From: Pseudomonadota bacterium
GTDB lineage: Bacteria > Pseudomonadota > Gammaproteobacteria > Burkholderiales > Thiobacillaceae
NCBI GenBank assembly: GCA_021820845.1
Contig: JAKADC010000005.1
Coordinates: forward strand, 62,001-126,000
Direction: 5' to 3'
DNA: 64,000 nucleotides
The position numbers were made by a program, and so were the translations under genes. Positions 48,381 to 56,908 of the stretch are shown piece after piece. Each line of letters begins with the position of its first letter. The first letter of the stretch is position 1. Below the pieces are notes generated by a model. The model did no database searches. It was not told where the DNA came from and worked only from the letters and a program-made list of their open reading frames with translations.

Positions 48381-49342
48381 CGCCCGCTCCACACCACGGC
48401 GGGGAGGCTCAGCAGCAGGGCGAGCCCGAGCGGCCAGGCGAACCATTCGTCGCGCGGGCGGTACCACTGCTGGCGCGCGGCGCTCGGCTCCAGCCGGTCG
48501 ATGCGCGCGTACACCTGCTCGAGGGCCGCGGCGTCGGTCGCGCGGAAGTATTCGCCGCCGGTGGTTTTCGCGATGAGCTTGAGCGTGTCCTCGTCGAGGT
48601 CGCCGTTGCCGCCGCCGAGTCCGAAGAAGCCGCCCTGCGCGTCGGACCCGACACCGATGGTGTAGATGCGCAGCCCCGCCCGGGCGGCCATTCGGGCCGC
48701 CTCCGCAGGCGGCATCTCGCCGGCGTTGCTGCTGCCGTCGGTCAGCAGGATCAGCACCGTGTCGCCCTTGCGGCCCGACCTGGCCGGGTCCTCGCGCAGC
48801 CGCTTGATCGCGAGGCCGATGGCGTCGCCGATGGCGGTCTGGGTGCCGGCCACGCCGATCATGGCCTCGTCGAGAAACTGGCCCACGGTGGCGAGATCGG
48901 GCGTGAGCGGCGCCTGCAGGTAAGGCCGGGTGCCGAACAGGATCAGGCCGACCTGGTCGCCGTGGCGGCGGCGGATGAAATCGCCGGCCACCTTCTGCAC
49001 CACCTGCAGGCGAGTGGCGCCGCCCGCCATGTCCTGGCTCGCCATCGAGCCGGACACGTCCACCGCGAGCAGCAGGCGCCGTCCGGTGGCGGCGACCGCC
49101 TGGGGATCGCCCAGCCATTGCGGGCGAATGGCGGCAAGCACCAGCAGCAGCCAGACCAGTGCGAACAGCCACTTGCGCGGCCTCGGCAGCGAACGCCCCG
49201 GCGGCAGCGCGCCGTCCGCCACCGTGGCGGCGAAGGGCAGGAACAGCGCCGCGCCGCGCGGCCGGGCGGCCGGCAGCCATCGTGCCAGAAGCCACGGCAG
49301 CGGCAGGCACAACGACATCCAGGGCCAGGCGACATGGATCAC
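48371..49342 (-). CDS. batA: BatA-like VWA-domain protein
   Basis: A 323-residue membrane protein with a VWA domain (about 85-270), adhesion-site motif DVSGSMASQD, LILLTDGSSNAG, and helices at about 10-25, 55-75 and 300-318. GTG 49342 overlaps the upstream stop (GTGA) and is preferred to an internal ATG eight codons later. Related proteins bind the MoxR ATPase and help mature metal-dependent enzymes or keep the envelope stable. Confidence 0.87.
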   Translation of the reverse strand: MIHVAWPWMSLCLPLPWLLARWLPAARPRGAALFLPFAATVADGALPPGRSLPRPRKWLFALVWLLLVLAAIRPQWLGDPQAVAATGRRLLLAVDVSGSMASQDMAGGATRLQVVQKVAGDFIRRRHGDQVGLILFGTRPYLQAPLTPDLATVGQFLDEAMIGVAGTQTAIGDAIGLAIKRLREDPARSGRKGDTVLILLTDGSSNAGEMPPAEAARMAARAGLRIYTIGVGSDAQGGFFGLGGGNGDLDEDTLKLIAKTTGGEYFRATDAAALEQVYARIDRLEPSAARQQWYRPRDEWFAWPLGLALLLSLPAVVWSGRWR

Positions 49343-49800
49343 CGGCGCGCTCCCACGAAGCCGCGGGCGCCCTTCAGCCAGCGCGCGCGGTCGGCCGCAA
49401 CGGGGCTGCCGTAGGCCGCGCGCAACAAGGCCTGCCCCGCCTCGCCGGCAAGATCCCCGCCGCCGTGCGCGACGACGAAGTCGAGCCAGGCCGACCCGCT
49501 CAGAGGCGCCACCGCCTCGCGGCCGTAGGCAGCCACGGCGTAGCGGCGCATCAGGTGTTCGAGCTCGGCCGCGAGGCGGACGTCGTCGTTCGATTCGCTG
49601 TCCAGCCGCTCGAATTCGCGCAGGGCGGCGCGCCGCAAACGGCCGGCCGGCCGGCGAAGCCGGTAGATCCAGACGGCGGCAAGCAGCGCGAGCAGCAGCG
49701 CCAGCCCCCACCAGCCGGGCGCCGGCGGCCACCAGCCCGGAGGCGGCGGTGCATGGGCCGGCGCCATCTGGGCAAGCCAGTCGCCATTCAGGCTGCCCAT
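49339..49800 (-). CDS. DUF4381 membrane protein
   Basis: A 153-residue protein with one transmembrane helix (about 30-48) after a Pro/Trp-rich N-terminus (PPPPGWWPPAPGWWG, typical of DUF4381). The cytoplasmic part is helical and contains LEHLMRRYAVAAYGRE and GSAWLDFVVAHGGG. The family is known only from Bat/MoxR operons. The start lies 13 bases inside the end of the DUF58 gene. Confidence 0.85.
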   Translation of the reverse strand: MGSLNGDWLAQMAPAHAPPPPGWWPPAPGWWGLALLLALLAAVWIYRLRRPAGRLRRAALREFERLDSESNDDVRLAAELEHLMRRYAVAAYGREAVAPLSGSAWLDFVVAHGGGDLAGEAGQALLRAAYGSPVAADRARWLKGARGFVGARR

Positions 49801-50690
49801 GCCGTTTCCCTCAATAGCGGCGGCAGCGTCTCGGCGACGGCGTCCCCGGTGTCCAGCCGGGTCAGCGGCAGCCCAAGGCGGCGCGCGAGCGCATCCAGTC
49901 GCTGTTGCCGCGCCGCCCATTTTTCCAGCCAGGCATCGCGGCTGCGTTCGCCGTCCAGCCAGCCGAGCCGGCCGGGCAGACCGGCGCGATACAGCCCCGG
50001 GGGCAGGCCGTTGCGTTCCAGCGGATCGGTCAGCGCCAGCAGGCGGCAGTCGCCATGTGCGGTGAGCGCGGCGAGGACGGCTTCGGTGCGGTTGTCCAGC
50101 GTGCTGAAATCGCTCAGCACGAGCACCAGGCTGCCAGGCTGGAGCAGCGGCCGCAGCGTGGCCAGTGCGGTGTGCAAGGTGTCGGCCGCGGGCTCGCCCG
50201 GCGCCTGCGGTTGCGCCTCCACCAGGGCTTCGAGCACCGGCAACGCGCCTGCCTCGCGCCCGCGCGGCGGGAAGATGCGCGGCTGCGCCCGGCCGTCGGC
50301 GATGACGGCACCGAGGCGATCGCCGCCCAGCACCGCGACCCAGGCCAGAAGGGCCGCCGACCGCAGCAGCAAGGCGGACTTGAGCTGGCGGCGGCTGCCG
50401 AAAAAGAGGCCGGCGTGCAGGTCCGCGAGCAGCCATACCGGCCGCTCGCGCTCCTCGCGGAAGAGCTTGGTGTGGGGCCGGCCGCGCCGGGCAGTGACCC
50501 GCCAGTCGATGTTGCGGACGTCGTCGCCGGCCGCGTAGGGCCGCACCTCCTCGAATTCCAGGCCGCGGCCGCGCTGGACGCTACGGTGGCCGCCGAGGAG
50601 CTGGGCGAGGGCGGGGCGGTGCGCGTGCAGGCTGAGACCGTGGGCGGGGCCGCGCAGCGCGACCAGTTCCGCCAGATCGGGCAGGATCAC
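49788..50690 (-). CDS. DUF58 domain protein
   Basis: A 300-residue soluble protein with a GTG start overlapping the moxR stop (GTGA). The DUF58 signature FEEVRPYAAGDDVRNIDWRVTARRG is cut here only for length; KLFREERERPVWLLAD follows. The remaining part has a VWA-like fold with degenerate metal site (LVLSDFSTLDN). DUF58 proteins accompany MoxR ATPases and are thought to be their partners. Confidence 0.88.
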   Translation of the reverse strand: MILPDLAELVALRGPAHGLSLHAHRPALAQLLGGHRSVQRGRGLEFEEVRPYAAGDDVRNIDWRVTARRGRPHTKLFREERERPVWLLADLHAGLFFGSRRQLKSALLLRSAALLAWVAVLGGDRLGAVIADGRAQPRIFPPRGREAGALPVLEALVEAQPQAPGEPAADTLHTALATLRPLLQPGSLVLVLSDFSTLDNRTEAVLAALTAHGDCRLLALTDPLERNGLPPGLYRAGLPGRLGWLDGERSRDAWLEKWAARQQRLDALARRLGLPLTRLDTGDAVAETLPPLLRETAWAA

Positions 50691-51670
50691 GGCGCCGGCA
50701 CCTGCCGCAGGAGTTCGGTCACGCATTGCTGGGCGGTCACGCCGCGGGCCTGCGCCGTGTAGTCGAGCAGCAGCCGGTGGCGCAGCGCATCCGGGGCGAT
50801 CGCCTGCACGTCGTCGGGACTGACGTAGTCGCGCCCGTCGAGCCAGGCCAGCGCGCGGGCGCCGCGCTCGATGGCGATCGCCGCCCGCGGGCTCGCACCC
50901 CAGCGCAGCCATTCGGCGAGGCTGGCGCTGTATTTCGCCGGACTGCGCGTGGCCTCGACCAGCGCGGCGATGTATTCCGCGACCGCGTCGGCGAGGGCCA
51001 CGTCGAGCACCTCGCGGCGCGCGTCGAGGATCGTTTCCTGGGCCAGGCGCCGGGCGGGCGGCGGCAGTTCGCGCGCCTCGCGCCGGGCGAGCGTCATGAT
51101 GCGCAGGGTGGTGGCGCGATCCGGATAGTCGACCCGGGTATGCAGCATGAAGCGGTCGAGCTGCGCCTCGGGCAGGGGATAGGTGCCCTCGTGCTCGATC
51201 GGGTTCTGCGTCGCCATCACGAGGAACAGGCGCGGCAGCGGATAGGTGGCGGCGCCGACGCTGATCTGCCGCTCGGCCATGGCCTCGAGCAGCGCCGATT
51301 GCACCTTGGCGGGCGCGCGGTTGACCTCGTCGGCGAGGATCAGGTTGTGGAACAGCGGACCGGGCTGGAACTGGAAGCTGCCTTCCTCGGGCCGGTAGAT
51401 GTCGGAGCCGGTGAGGTCGGCCGGCAGCATGTCCGGCGTGAACTGGAGGCGCTGGAAGCCGCCTTCCAGGCCGTGCGCCAGGGCCTTGATGGCGCGAGTC
51501 TTGGCGAGTCCCGGCGGGCCTTCCACCAGCAGGTGGCCGTCCGCCAGCAGGGCCACCAGCAGGCGTTCCACCAGGCCTTCCTGGCCGAGGATCTGATCGT
51601 TGAGATACGCGCGCAGGCCGCTCAGTGCGGCGAGAGCAGGCGTGCGGGCTACAGCGCTTTCAGCATCCAC
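50687..51670 (-). CDS. MoxR-family AAA+ ATPase
   Basis: A 327-residue AAA+ ATPase. Walker A is GPPGLAKT, Walker B ILADEVNRAPAK, sensor 1 VMATQNPIEHEGTYPLPEAQLDRF. MoxR proteins act as chaperones in enzyme maturation and envelope stress. GTG 51670 was chosen because GGAGG lies just upstream; the ORF extends to 51826 without a start site of similar quality. First gene of the coupled seven-gene operon; its promoter must lie in the 139-base gap to ybhG, where I found only weak matches. Confidence 0.93.
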   Translation of the reverse strand: MDAESAVARTPALAALSGLRAYLNDQILGQEGLVERLLVALLADGHLLVEGPPGLAKTRAIKALAHGLEGGFQRLQFTPDMLPADLTGSDIYRPEEGSFQFQPGPLFHNLILADEVNRAPAKVQSALLEAMAERQISVGAATYPLPRLFLVMATQNPIEHEGTYPLPEAQLDRFMLHTRVDYPDRATTLRIMTLARREARELPPPARRLAQETILDARREVLDVALADAVAEYIAALVEATRSPAKYSASLAEWLRWGASPRAAIAIERGARALAWLDGRDYVSPDDVQAIAPDALRHRLLLDYTAQARGVTAQQCVTELLRQVPAP

Positions 51671-51809
51671 GTGTCCTCCGGATCGAGCGTGTCGAGTGCT
51701 GATAGAGAAACGCGATACGGCCGTGAAGTTCCCCGAACTCAAGCGGCGCCGATCTGCCCTATCATTGTGCGGCGAACCGGAAAAACAGGCGGCACCCCAA
51801 GGACATGAC

Positions 51810-52832
51810 ATGAAAACCAGAATCATCCTGATCGCCGCCGTCGTCGTCGCGGTGGGGGCGGGCGCCGGCGTCTGGGTCTATCGCAGCCGAACGCCGCCAC
51901 CGGCCGATTTGACCCTGCACGGCAACGTCGACATCCGCCAGGCGGAGCTGGCTTTCAACGCCAGCGGCCGCATCGCGGACATCGAGGTGCAGGAGGGAGA
52001 TCGCGTGAAGGCGGGCCAGCTGCTCGCCACTTTGGACACCGAGCGGCTGCGCCTGGCACGCCGGCAGGCCGAGGCCCAGGCCGCGGCCCAGCGCCAGGTG
52101 GTGGCCCGCTACGAGGCGGGTTCGCGTCCCGAGGAAATCCGGCAGGCGCGCGCCCAGCGTGACCTCGCGCGGGTCGGCGTCGCGGACGCCGAGGCCTATT
52201 ACCGACGCCAGGTGGATCTGGTTGCGCGCCATTTCATTTCGCAGCAGCAGGCGGACAGCGCCCGCTTCGCACTGGACAAGGCGCGCGACCAGCTGAAGGC
52301 GGCGGAGGAATCGCTGCGTCTGGCGGAGCTGGGGCCGCGCAAGGAGGACGTCGCCGCGGCGCGGGCGACGCTGGCGGCCAACGAGGCGGCGGTGGCCGGC
52401 ATCGAGCGCGACCTGCAGGAAGGCGAACTGCGCGCGCCCTCGGACGGCGTGATCGAGAACCGCATCCTCGAGCCGGGCGACATGGCCTCGCCGCAGAAGC
52501 CGGTGTTCACCCTCGCGCTCACCGACCCCGTGTGGATACGCGCCTGGCTGGCCGAACCCCAGCTCGGCCGCGTGCCGATGGGCGCGCGCGCCTGGGTGCA
52601 GACCGACAGCCACCCCGGCAAGCGCTACCGCGCGTGGGTCGGCTACGTCTCACCCGGCGCCGAATTCACCCCGAAAACGGTCGAGACGACGGAGATCCGT
52701 TCCAGCCTCGTCTACCAGACACGCGTGTTCGTTTGCGAAGGGCAGGCCGAATTGCGCCAGGGCATGCCCGCGACGGTGACGATTCCGCTGGACCAGGCGC
52801 CGCCGGCGCGGGGCGCGGACCCCTGCCGCTAG
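51810..52832 (+). CDS. ybhG: Membrane fusion protein YbhG-like
   Basis: A 340-residue HlyD-type periplasmic adaptor with one N-terminal helix (about 4-24). Lipoyl half FNASGRIADIEVQEGDRVKAGQ, coiled-coil hairpin (about 75-205), second half ELRAPSDGVIENRILEPGD, and a beta-barrel domain with FTPKTVETTEIRSSLVYQTRV follow. AAGGA precedes ATG 51810. It resembles the adaptor at 20116-21120 and heads the second ABC-2 system; no TolC gene is attached here. Confidence 0.9.
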   Translation: MKTRIILIAAVVVAVGAGAGVWVYRSRTPPPADLTLHGNVDIRQAELAFNASGRIADIEVQEGDRVKAGQLLATLDTERLRLARRQAEAQAAAQRQVVARYEAGSRPEEIRQARAQRDLARVGVADAEAYYRRQVDLVARHFISQQQADSARFALDKARDQLKAAEESLRLAELGPRKEDVAAARATLAANEAAVAGIERDLQEGELRAPSDGVIENRILEPGDMASPQKPVFTLALTDPVWIRAWLAEPQLGRVPMGARAWVQTDSHPGKRYRAWVGYVSPGAEFTPKTVETTEIRSSLVYQTRVFVCEGQAELRQGMPATVTIPLDQAPPARGADPCR

Positions 52833-52851
52833 GCGGCCGGCCGGAGCCGTC

Positions 52852-54615
52852 ATGAACGATGCCCCGATCCTGGAGGCCACGGACCTCGCCAAGGCCTTCA
52901 GCGCCGGCGGACGGCGCACGCGGGCGCTCGACGGCGTGAGCTTCGCGATCCGTCCCGGCGCGGTGACCGGCCTGATCGGCCCCGACGGCGCCGGCAAGAC
53001 CACCCTGATGCGCCTGGCCGCGGGACTGCTGGTGCCGGACACCGGCCGCATCCGCGCCCTCGGCCTGGACTCCACCGGCGACTCCCTCGCGGTACAGGCT
53101 GCGCTCGGCTACATGCCGCAGCGCTTCGGTCTCTATGAAGATCTCACGGTGCAGGAGAACCTCGATCTCTATGCCGATCTGCAGGGCCTGCCGAAGACGG
53201 CGCGGACCGAACGCTACCAGGAGCTCATGCACATGACGGGGCTCGCGCCCTTCACGCGCCGCCTGGCCGGGCGGCTGTCCGGCGGCATGAAGCAGAAGCT
53301 CGGCCTCGCGTGCACCCTGGTGCGGCCGCCGCGGCTCCTGCTGCTGGACGAGCCGACGGTGGGCGTCGACCCGGTATCGCGCCGCGAGCTGTGGAGCATC
53401 GTCGACCGCCTGGTGCGCGACGAAGGCATGAGCGTGCTGCTGTCCACGGCGTATCTCGACGAGGCGGAACGCTGTCAGGCGGTGATCCTGCTCGACCGCG
53501 GAAAAATTCTCGACCAGGGGCCGCCGGCGACGATCAGCGCGCGCATGGCGGGGCGGACCTGGGCGGTGAGCGGGCCGGGACGCCCGCGCGAGGTGCAGGC
53601 CGGCCTGGCAGGCCAGTCGGGCGTCGTGGATGCGCTCGTCCAGGGCGATCACGTGCGCCTGGTGATGCAGACGGCGGACGACCCGGCGCGCCTGGCCGGC
53701 CTGCCCGGCCTCGAGGACGCACGCATCACGGCCGTGCCGCCGCGTTTCGAGGACGGCTTCATCGACCTGCTGCGCGGGCGCGCCGGGACGGCATCCTCCC
53801 CCGCGCAGGACAGCGGCTTGACCGAGGGCCTGCAGCGCCGCGCGCAGCCGGGCGACGCACCGGTCATCGAGGTGGCGGGCCTGCGCCGCCGCTTCGGCGA
53901 CTTCTGGGCGGTGGACGGGATCAGCTTCGAGGTGCGGCGCGGCGAGATCTTCGGCCTGCTCGGGGCCAACGGCGCCGGCAAATCGACGACCTTCCGCATG
54001 CTCTGCGGGCTGTTGCCCGCCAGCGCCGGCACCCTGCGGGTGGCGGGGCTCGACCTGCGCCACGCGGCGTCGGCGGCGCGCGGACGCATCGGCTACATGT
54101 CGCAGAAGTTCTCCCTCTACGGCAACCTCAGCGTGGCGCAGAACCTCGACTTCTTCGCCAGCGCCTACGGCCTCGCGGGCGACGCGCGCGCGACACGGCG
54201 GCAGTGGGCGCTGACCGAATTCGAGCTTACGCCCTACGCCGAGCAGCTTTCCGCCGACCTCTCGCTCGGCTACAAGCAGCGCCTCGCGATGGCCTGCGCG
54301 CTGATGCACCAGCCCGAGATCCTCTTCCTCGACGAGCCGACGTCGGGCGTCGATCCGCTGGCGCGGCGCGAATTCTGGCAGCGCATCTACGCCCTCGCCC
54401 GCGCCGGCGTGACGATCCTGGTGACCACCCATTTCATGGAAGAAGCGGAATACTGCGACCGCCTCGCGATCATGGCCGCCGGCCGCATCCTCGCGATGGA
54501 CGAGCCGGCCGCCATCAAGGCCGGCGCGCGCTCGCCCGAGCTCCCCGACCCGAGCATGGAGGACGCCTTCGTCCGGCTCGCGGAAAGCGCCGGCGAAGCG
54601 GAACGGGCGGCATGA
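52852..54615 (+). CDS. ybhF: Fused tandem ABC ATPase YbhF-like
   Basis: A 587-residue protein with two ABC domains. The first (about 6-235) has Walker A GPDGAGKT, signature LSGGMKQK, Walker B LLLLDEPTVGVDP and STAYLDEAE. The second (about 335-560) has GANGAGKS, a degenerate signature LSLGYKQR, Walker B ILFLDEPTSGVDP and H-loop TTHFMEE. E. coli YbhF has the same pattern, including the poor second signature. The adaptor-ATPase spacing is 19 bases; the stop overlaps ybhS (ATGA). Confidence 0.93.
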   Translation: MNDAPILEATDLAKAFSAGGRRTRALDGVSFAIRPGAVTGLIGPDGAGKTTLMRLAAGLLVPDTGRIRALGLDSTGDSLAVQAALGYMPQRFGLYEDLTVQENLDLYADLQGLPKTARTERYQELMHMTGLAPFTRRLAGRLSGGMKQKLGLACTLVRPPRLLLLDEPTVGVDPVSRRELWSIVDRLVRDEGMSVLLSTAYLDEAERCQAVILLDRGKILDQGPPATISARMAGRTWAVSGPGRPREVQAGLAGQSGVVDALVQGDHVRLVMQTADDPARLAGLPGLEDARITAVPPRFEDGFIDLLRGRAGTASSPAQDSGLTEGLQRRAQPGDAPVIEVAGLRRRFGDFWAVDGISFEVRRGEIFGLLGANGAGKSTTFRMLCGLLPASAGTLRVAGLDLRHAASAARGRIGYMSQKFSLYGNLSVAQNLDFFASAYGLAGDARATRRQWALTEFELTPYAEQLSADLSLGYKQRLAMACALMHQPEILFLDEPTSGVDPLARREFWQRIYALARAGVTILVTTHFMEEAEYCDRLAIMAAGRILAMDEPAAIKAGARSPELPDPSMEDAFVRLAESAGEAERAA

Positions 54616-55760
54616 GCACGGCGCCAAAACCGGCCGCGCGCGGCGGCAGCCTGATGCGGCTGCGCGGTCTCGTGCGCAAGGAATTCCTGCAGATCGTGCG
54701 CGATCCGAGCAGCATCGCGATCGCCTTCGTCATGCCGATTTTCCTGCTGGTGCTGTTCGGCTACGGCGTGTCGCTCGACGCCGACCACGTGCCGGTCGCG
54801 CTGGTGGCGGAAGATCCTTCGCCCGACGCCGCGGATTTCCTCGCCAGCCTGGAGAGCAGCCACTATTTCGCGCCGCTGCACGCCCTCACGCTCGCCGATG
54901 CCGAAGCGGCGTTGCGGCAAGGCCGCGTGGGCGCGATCGTGCATCTGCGCGCCGATTTTGCCGAACGCTTGCGGCGGCCGGACGGCGCGCCGGTCCAGGT
55001 CATCGTCAACGGCGTCGACGCCAACACCGCGCGGCTCACTCAGGGCTACGTCGAAGGCGCCTGGGGCACCTGGCTGAACCGCTATGCGGCGGCGCGCGGA
55101 CAGACGCTGGCGACGCCGGTGGAACTCGAGCAGCGGGTGTGGTTCAACAGCGAGCTGAGGAGCCGCAATTATCTGGTGCCGGGCCTGGTCGCGATCATCA
55201 TGACCCTGATCGGCACCCTGCTCACCGCGCTCGTCATGGCGCGCGAATGGGAGCGGGGCACGCTGGAAGCGCTGCTGGTGACGCCGGCGAGCATGACCGA
55301 AATCCTGCTGGGCAAGATCATTGCCTATTTCGTGCTCGGCACCGGCGGCATGCTGCTGACGGTGGGCCTCGCGGTGGGCTTGTTCGAGGTACCGCTGCGC
55401 GGGGGCTTCTGGCTGCTGTGGGCGTGCGCGTCGCTGTTCCTGCTGGCGGCGCTCGGCATGGGCCTCGCCATCTCCGCGGTGGCGCGCAACCAGTTCGTGG
55501 CGGGGCAGGTCGCCATCATCGGCACCTTCCTGCCCGCTTTCCTGCTGTCCGGCTTCATCTTCGACATCGACAGCATGCCGGTCGCGGTGCAGGCCATCAC
55601 CCATGTCGTCGTTGCGCGCTACTTCGTGTCCATCGTGCAGACTCTCTTTCTCGCGGGCAACGTGTGGTCGGTGGTGCTGCCCAACGCCCTGGCGCTGCTG
55701 ATCATGGCGGCGATCTTCCTCGGCGTCACCTGGCGCAAGTCCCGGAAGCGGCTCGAATGA
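54612..55760 (+). CDS. ybhS: ABC-2 permease YbhS-like
   Basis: A 382-residue inner-membrane permease. Helix about 38-58 (FVMPIFLLVLFGYGVS), periplasmic domain (about 60-190) with NGVDANTARLTQGYV, then five helices, and MAREWERGTLEALLVTPASM. Overlaps of four bases at both ends place it between the ATPase and the second permease, as in E. coli ybhS. Confidence 0.9.
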   Translation: MSTAPKPAARGGSLMRLRGLVRKEFLQIVRDPSSIAIAFVMPIFLLVLFGYGVSLDADHVPVALVAEDPSPDAADFLASLESSHYFAPLHALTLADAEAALRQGRVGAIVHLRADFAERLRRPDGAPVQVIVNGVDANTARLTQGYVEGAWGTWLNRYAAARGQTLATPVELEQRVWFNSELRSRNYLVPGLVAIIMTLIGTLLTALVMAREWERGTLEALLVTPASMTEILLGKIIAYFVLGTGGMLLTVGLAVGLFEVPLRGGFWLLWACASLFLLAALGMGLAISAVARNQFVAGQVAIIGTFLPAFLLSGFIFDIDSMPVAVQAITHVVVARYFVSIVQTLFLAGNVWSVVLPNALALLIMAAIFLGVTWRKSRKRLE

Positions 55761-56881
55761 CGGGAAACGGCATGCTGACCCGCCTGCTGGCGCTCATCCA
55801 CAAGGAATTCCTGGCGCTTCTCAAGGACCCCAGGAGCCGCCTGGTGCTGGTCGTGCCGCCGATGATCCAGCTGCTGGTGTTCGGCTACGCCGCCACCTTC
55901 GACCTCAAGCACATCCCTTACGCGCTCTACAACGAGGACCGCGGCGCGGCTTCGCGCGAACTGGTCGCGGCATTCGACGGCGCGCCTGCGTTCCGCCGCG
56001 TGGCCACCCTGCGCGCCGAGCGCGAGATCACCCCGCTCGTCGATCGGCGCGCCGTCCTCGCAGTCGTCCATATCGGTCCGCGCTTCAGCGCCGATCTGCA
56101 ATCGGGCGGCAGCGCGCCGCTCCAGGTCATCGTCGACGGGCGCAACTCCAACACCGCGATGATCGGCCTGAACTACGTCCGCTCCGTCGTCGAACGCTTC
56201 AACCTCGAGTGGACCGCGTCGCACGGCCTGCAATCCCCGCCCGCGCGGCTGCAGACGCGTGCCTGGTTCAATCCCAACCTGGAAAGCCGCTGGTTCTTCA
56301 TCCCGGGCATCATCGGCATGCTCACCCTGGTCACGACCATGCTGGTCACCGCGCTGACGGTGGCGCGCGAGCGGGAGCAGGGCACTTTCGACCAGCTGCT
56401 GGTCACGCCGCTGCGGCCGGGAGAAATCCTGCTCGGCAAGGCGCTGCCGGGCTTCATCATCGGCATCGCGCAGGGCACCGTGATCCTGCTGATCGCCACG
56501 CTGTGGTTCAAGGTTCCGCTGCTCGGCAGCCTGCCCGCGCTCTACGCCGGGCTCGCGCTGTTCCTGCTCTCGGGGGTGGGGGCGGGGCTGCTCATTTCCT
56601 CGCTGGCGGTGACGCAGCAGCAGGGCCTGCTCGGCGCCTTCCTCTTCATGGTGCCGGCGGTGATCCTGTCCGGATTCGCGACGCCGATCGCCAACATGCC
56701 GCCCGTGGTGCAAGCGATCACCCTGATCGATCCGCTGCGCTATTTCCTGGTGATCCTGCGCAAGGTCTTTCTGGAAGGCGCCGGATTCGACGTGCTCGCG
56801 AGCCAGTTCTGGCCGATGGCGGTGATCGGCGCCGTCTCGCTGGTTCTCGCGAGCTGGCTCTTTCGGCATCGCCTCTACTGA
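55757..56881 (+). CDS. ybhR: ABC-2 permease YbhR-like
   Basis: A 374-residue inner-membrane permease with the same layout: helix about 28-48 (VVPPMIQLLVFGYAAT), periplasmic domain with DGRNSNTAMIGLNYV, five C-terminal helices, and VAREREQGTFDQLLVTPLRP. It completes the YbhGFSR-type system. In E. coli that system affects tolerance to some drugs and to alkali cations; the substrate here is not known. It converges on the GGDEF-EAL gene with 27 bases between stops. Confidence 0.9.
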   Translation: MTGNGMLTRLLALIHKEFLALLKDPRSRLVLVVPPMIQLLVFGYAATFDLKHIPYALYNEDRGAASRELVAAFDGAPAFRRVATLRAEREITPLVDRRAVLAVVHIGPRFSADLQSGGSAPLQVIVDGRNSNTAMIGLNYVRSVVERFNLEWTASHGLQSPPARLQTRAWFNPNLESRWFFIPGIIGMLTLVTTMLVTALTVAREREQGTFDQLLVTPLRPGEILLGKALPGFIIGIAQGTVILLIATLWFKVPLLGSLPALYAGLALFLLSGVGAGLLISSLAVTQQQGLLGAFLFMVPAVILSGFATPIANMPPVVQAITLIDPLRYFLVILRKVFLEGAGFDVLASQFWPMAVIGAVSLVLASWLFRHRLY

Positions 56882-56908
56882 AGGCGGCCCGGCGCGGTCA
56901 GCCTTGGC

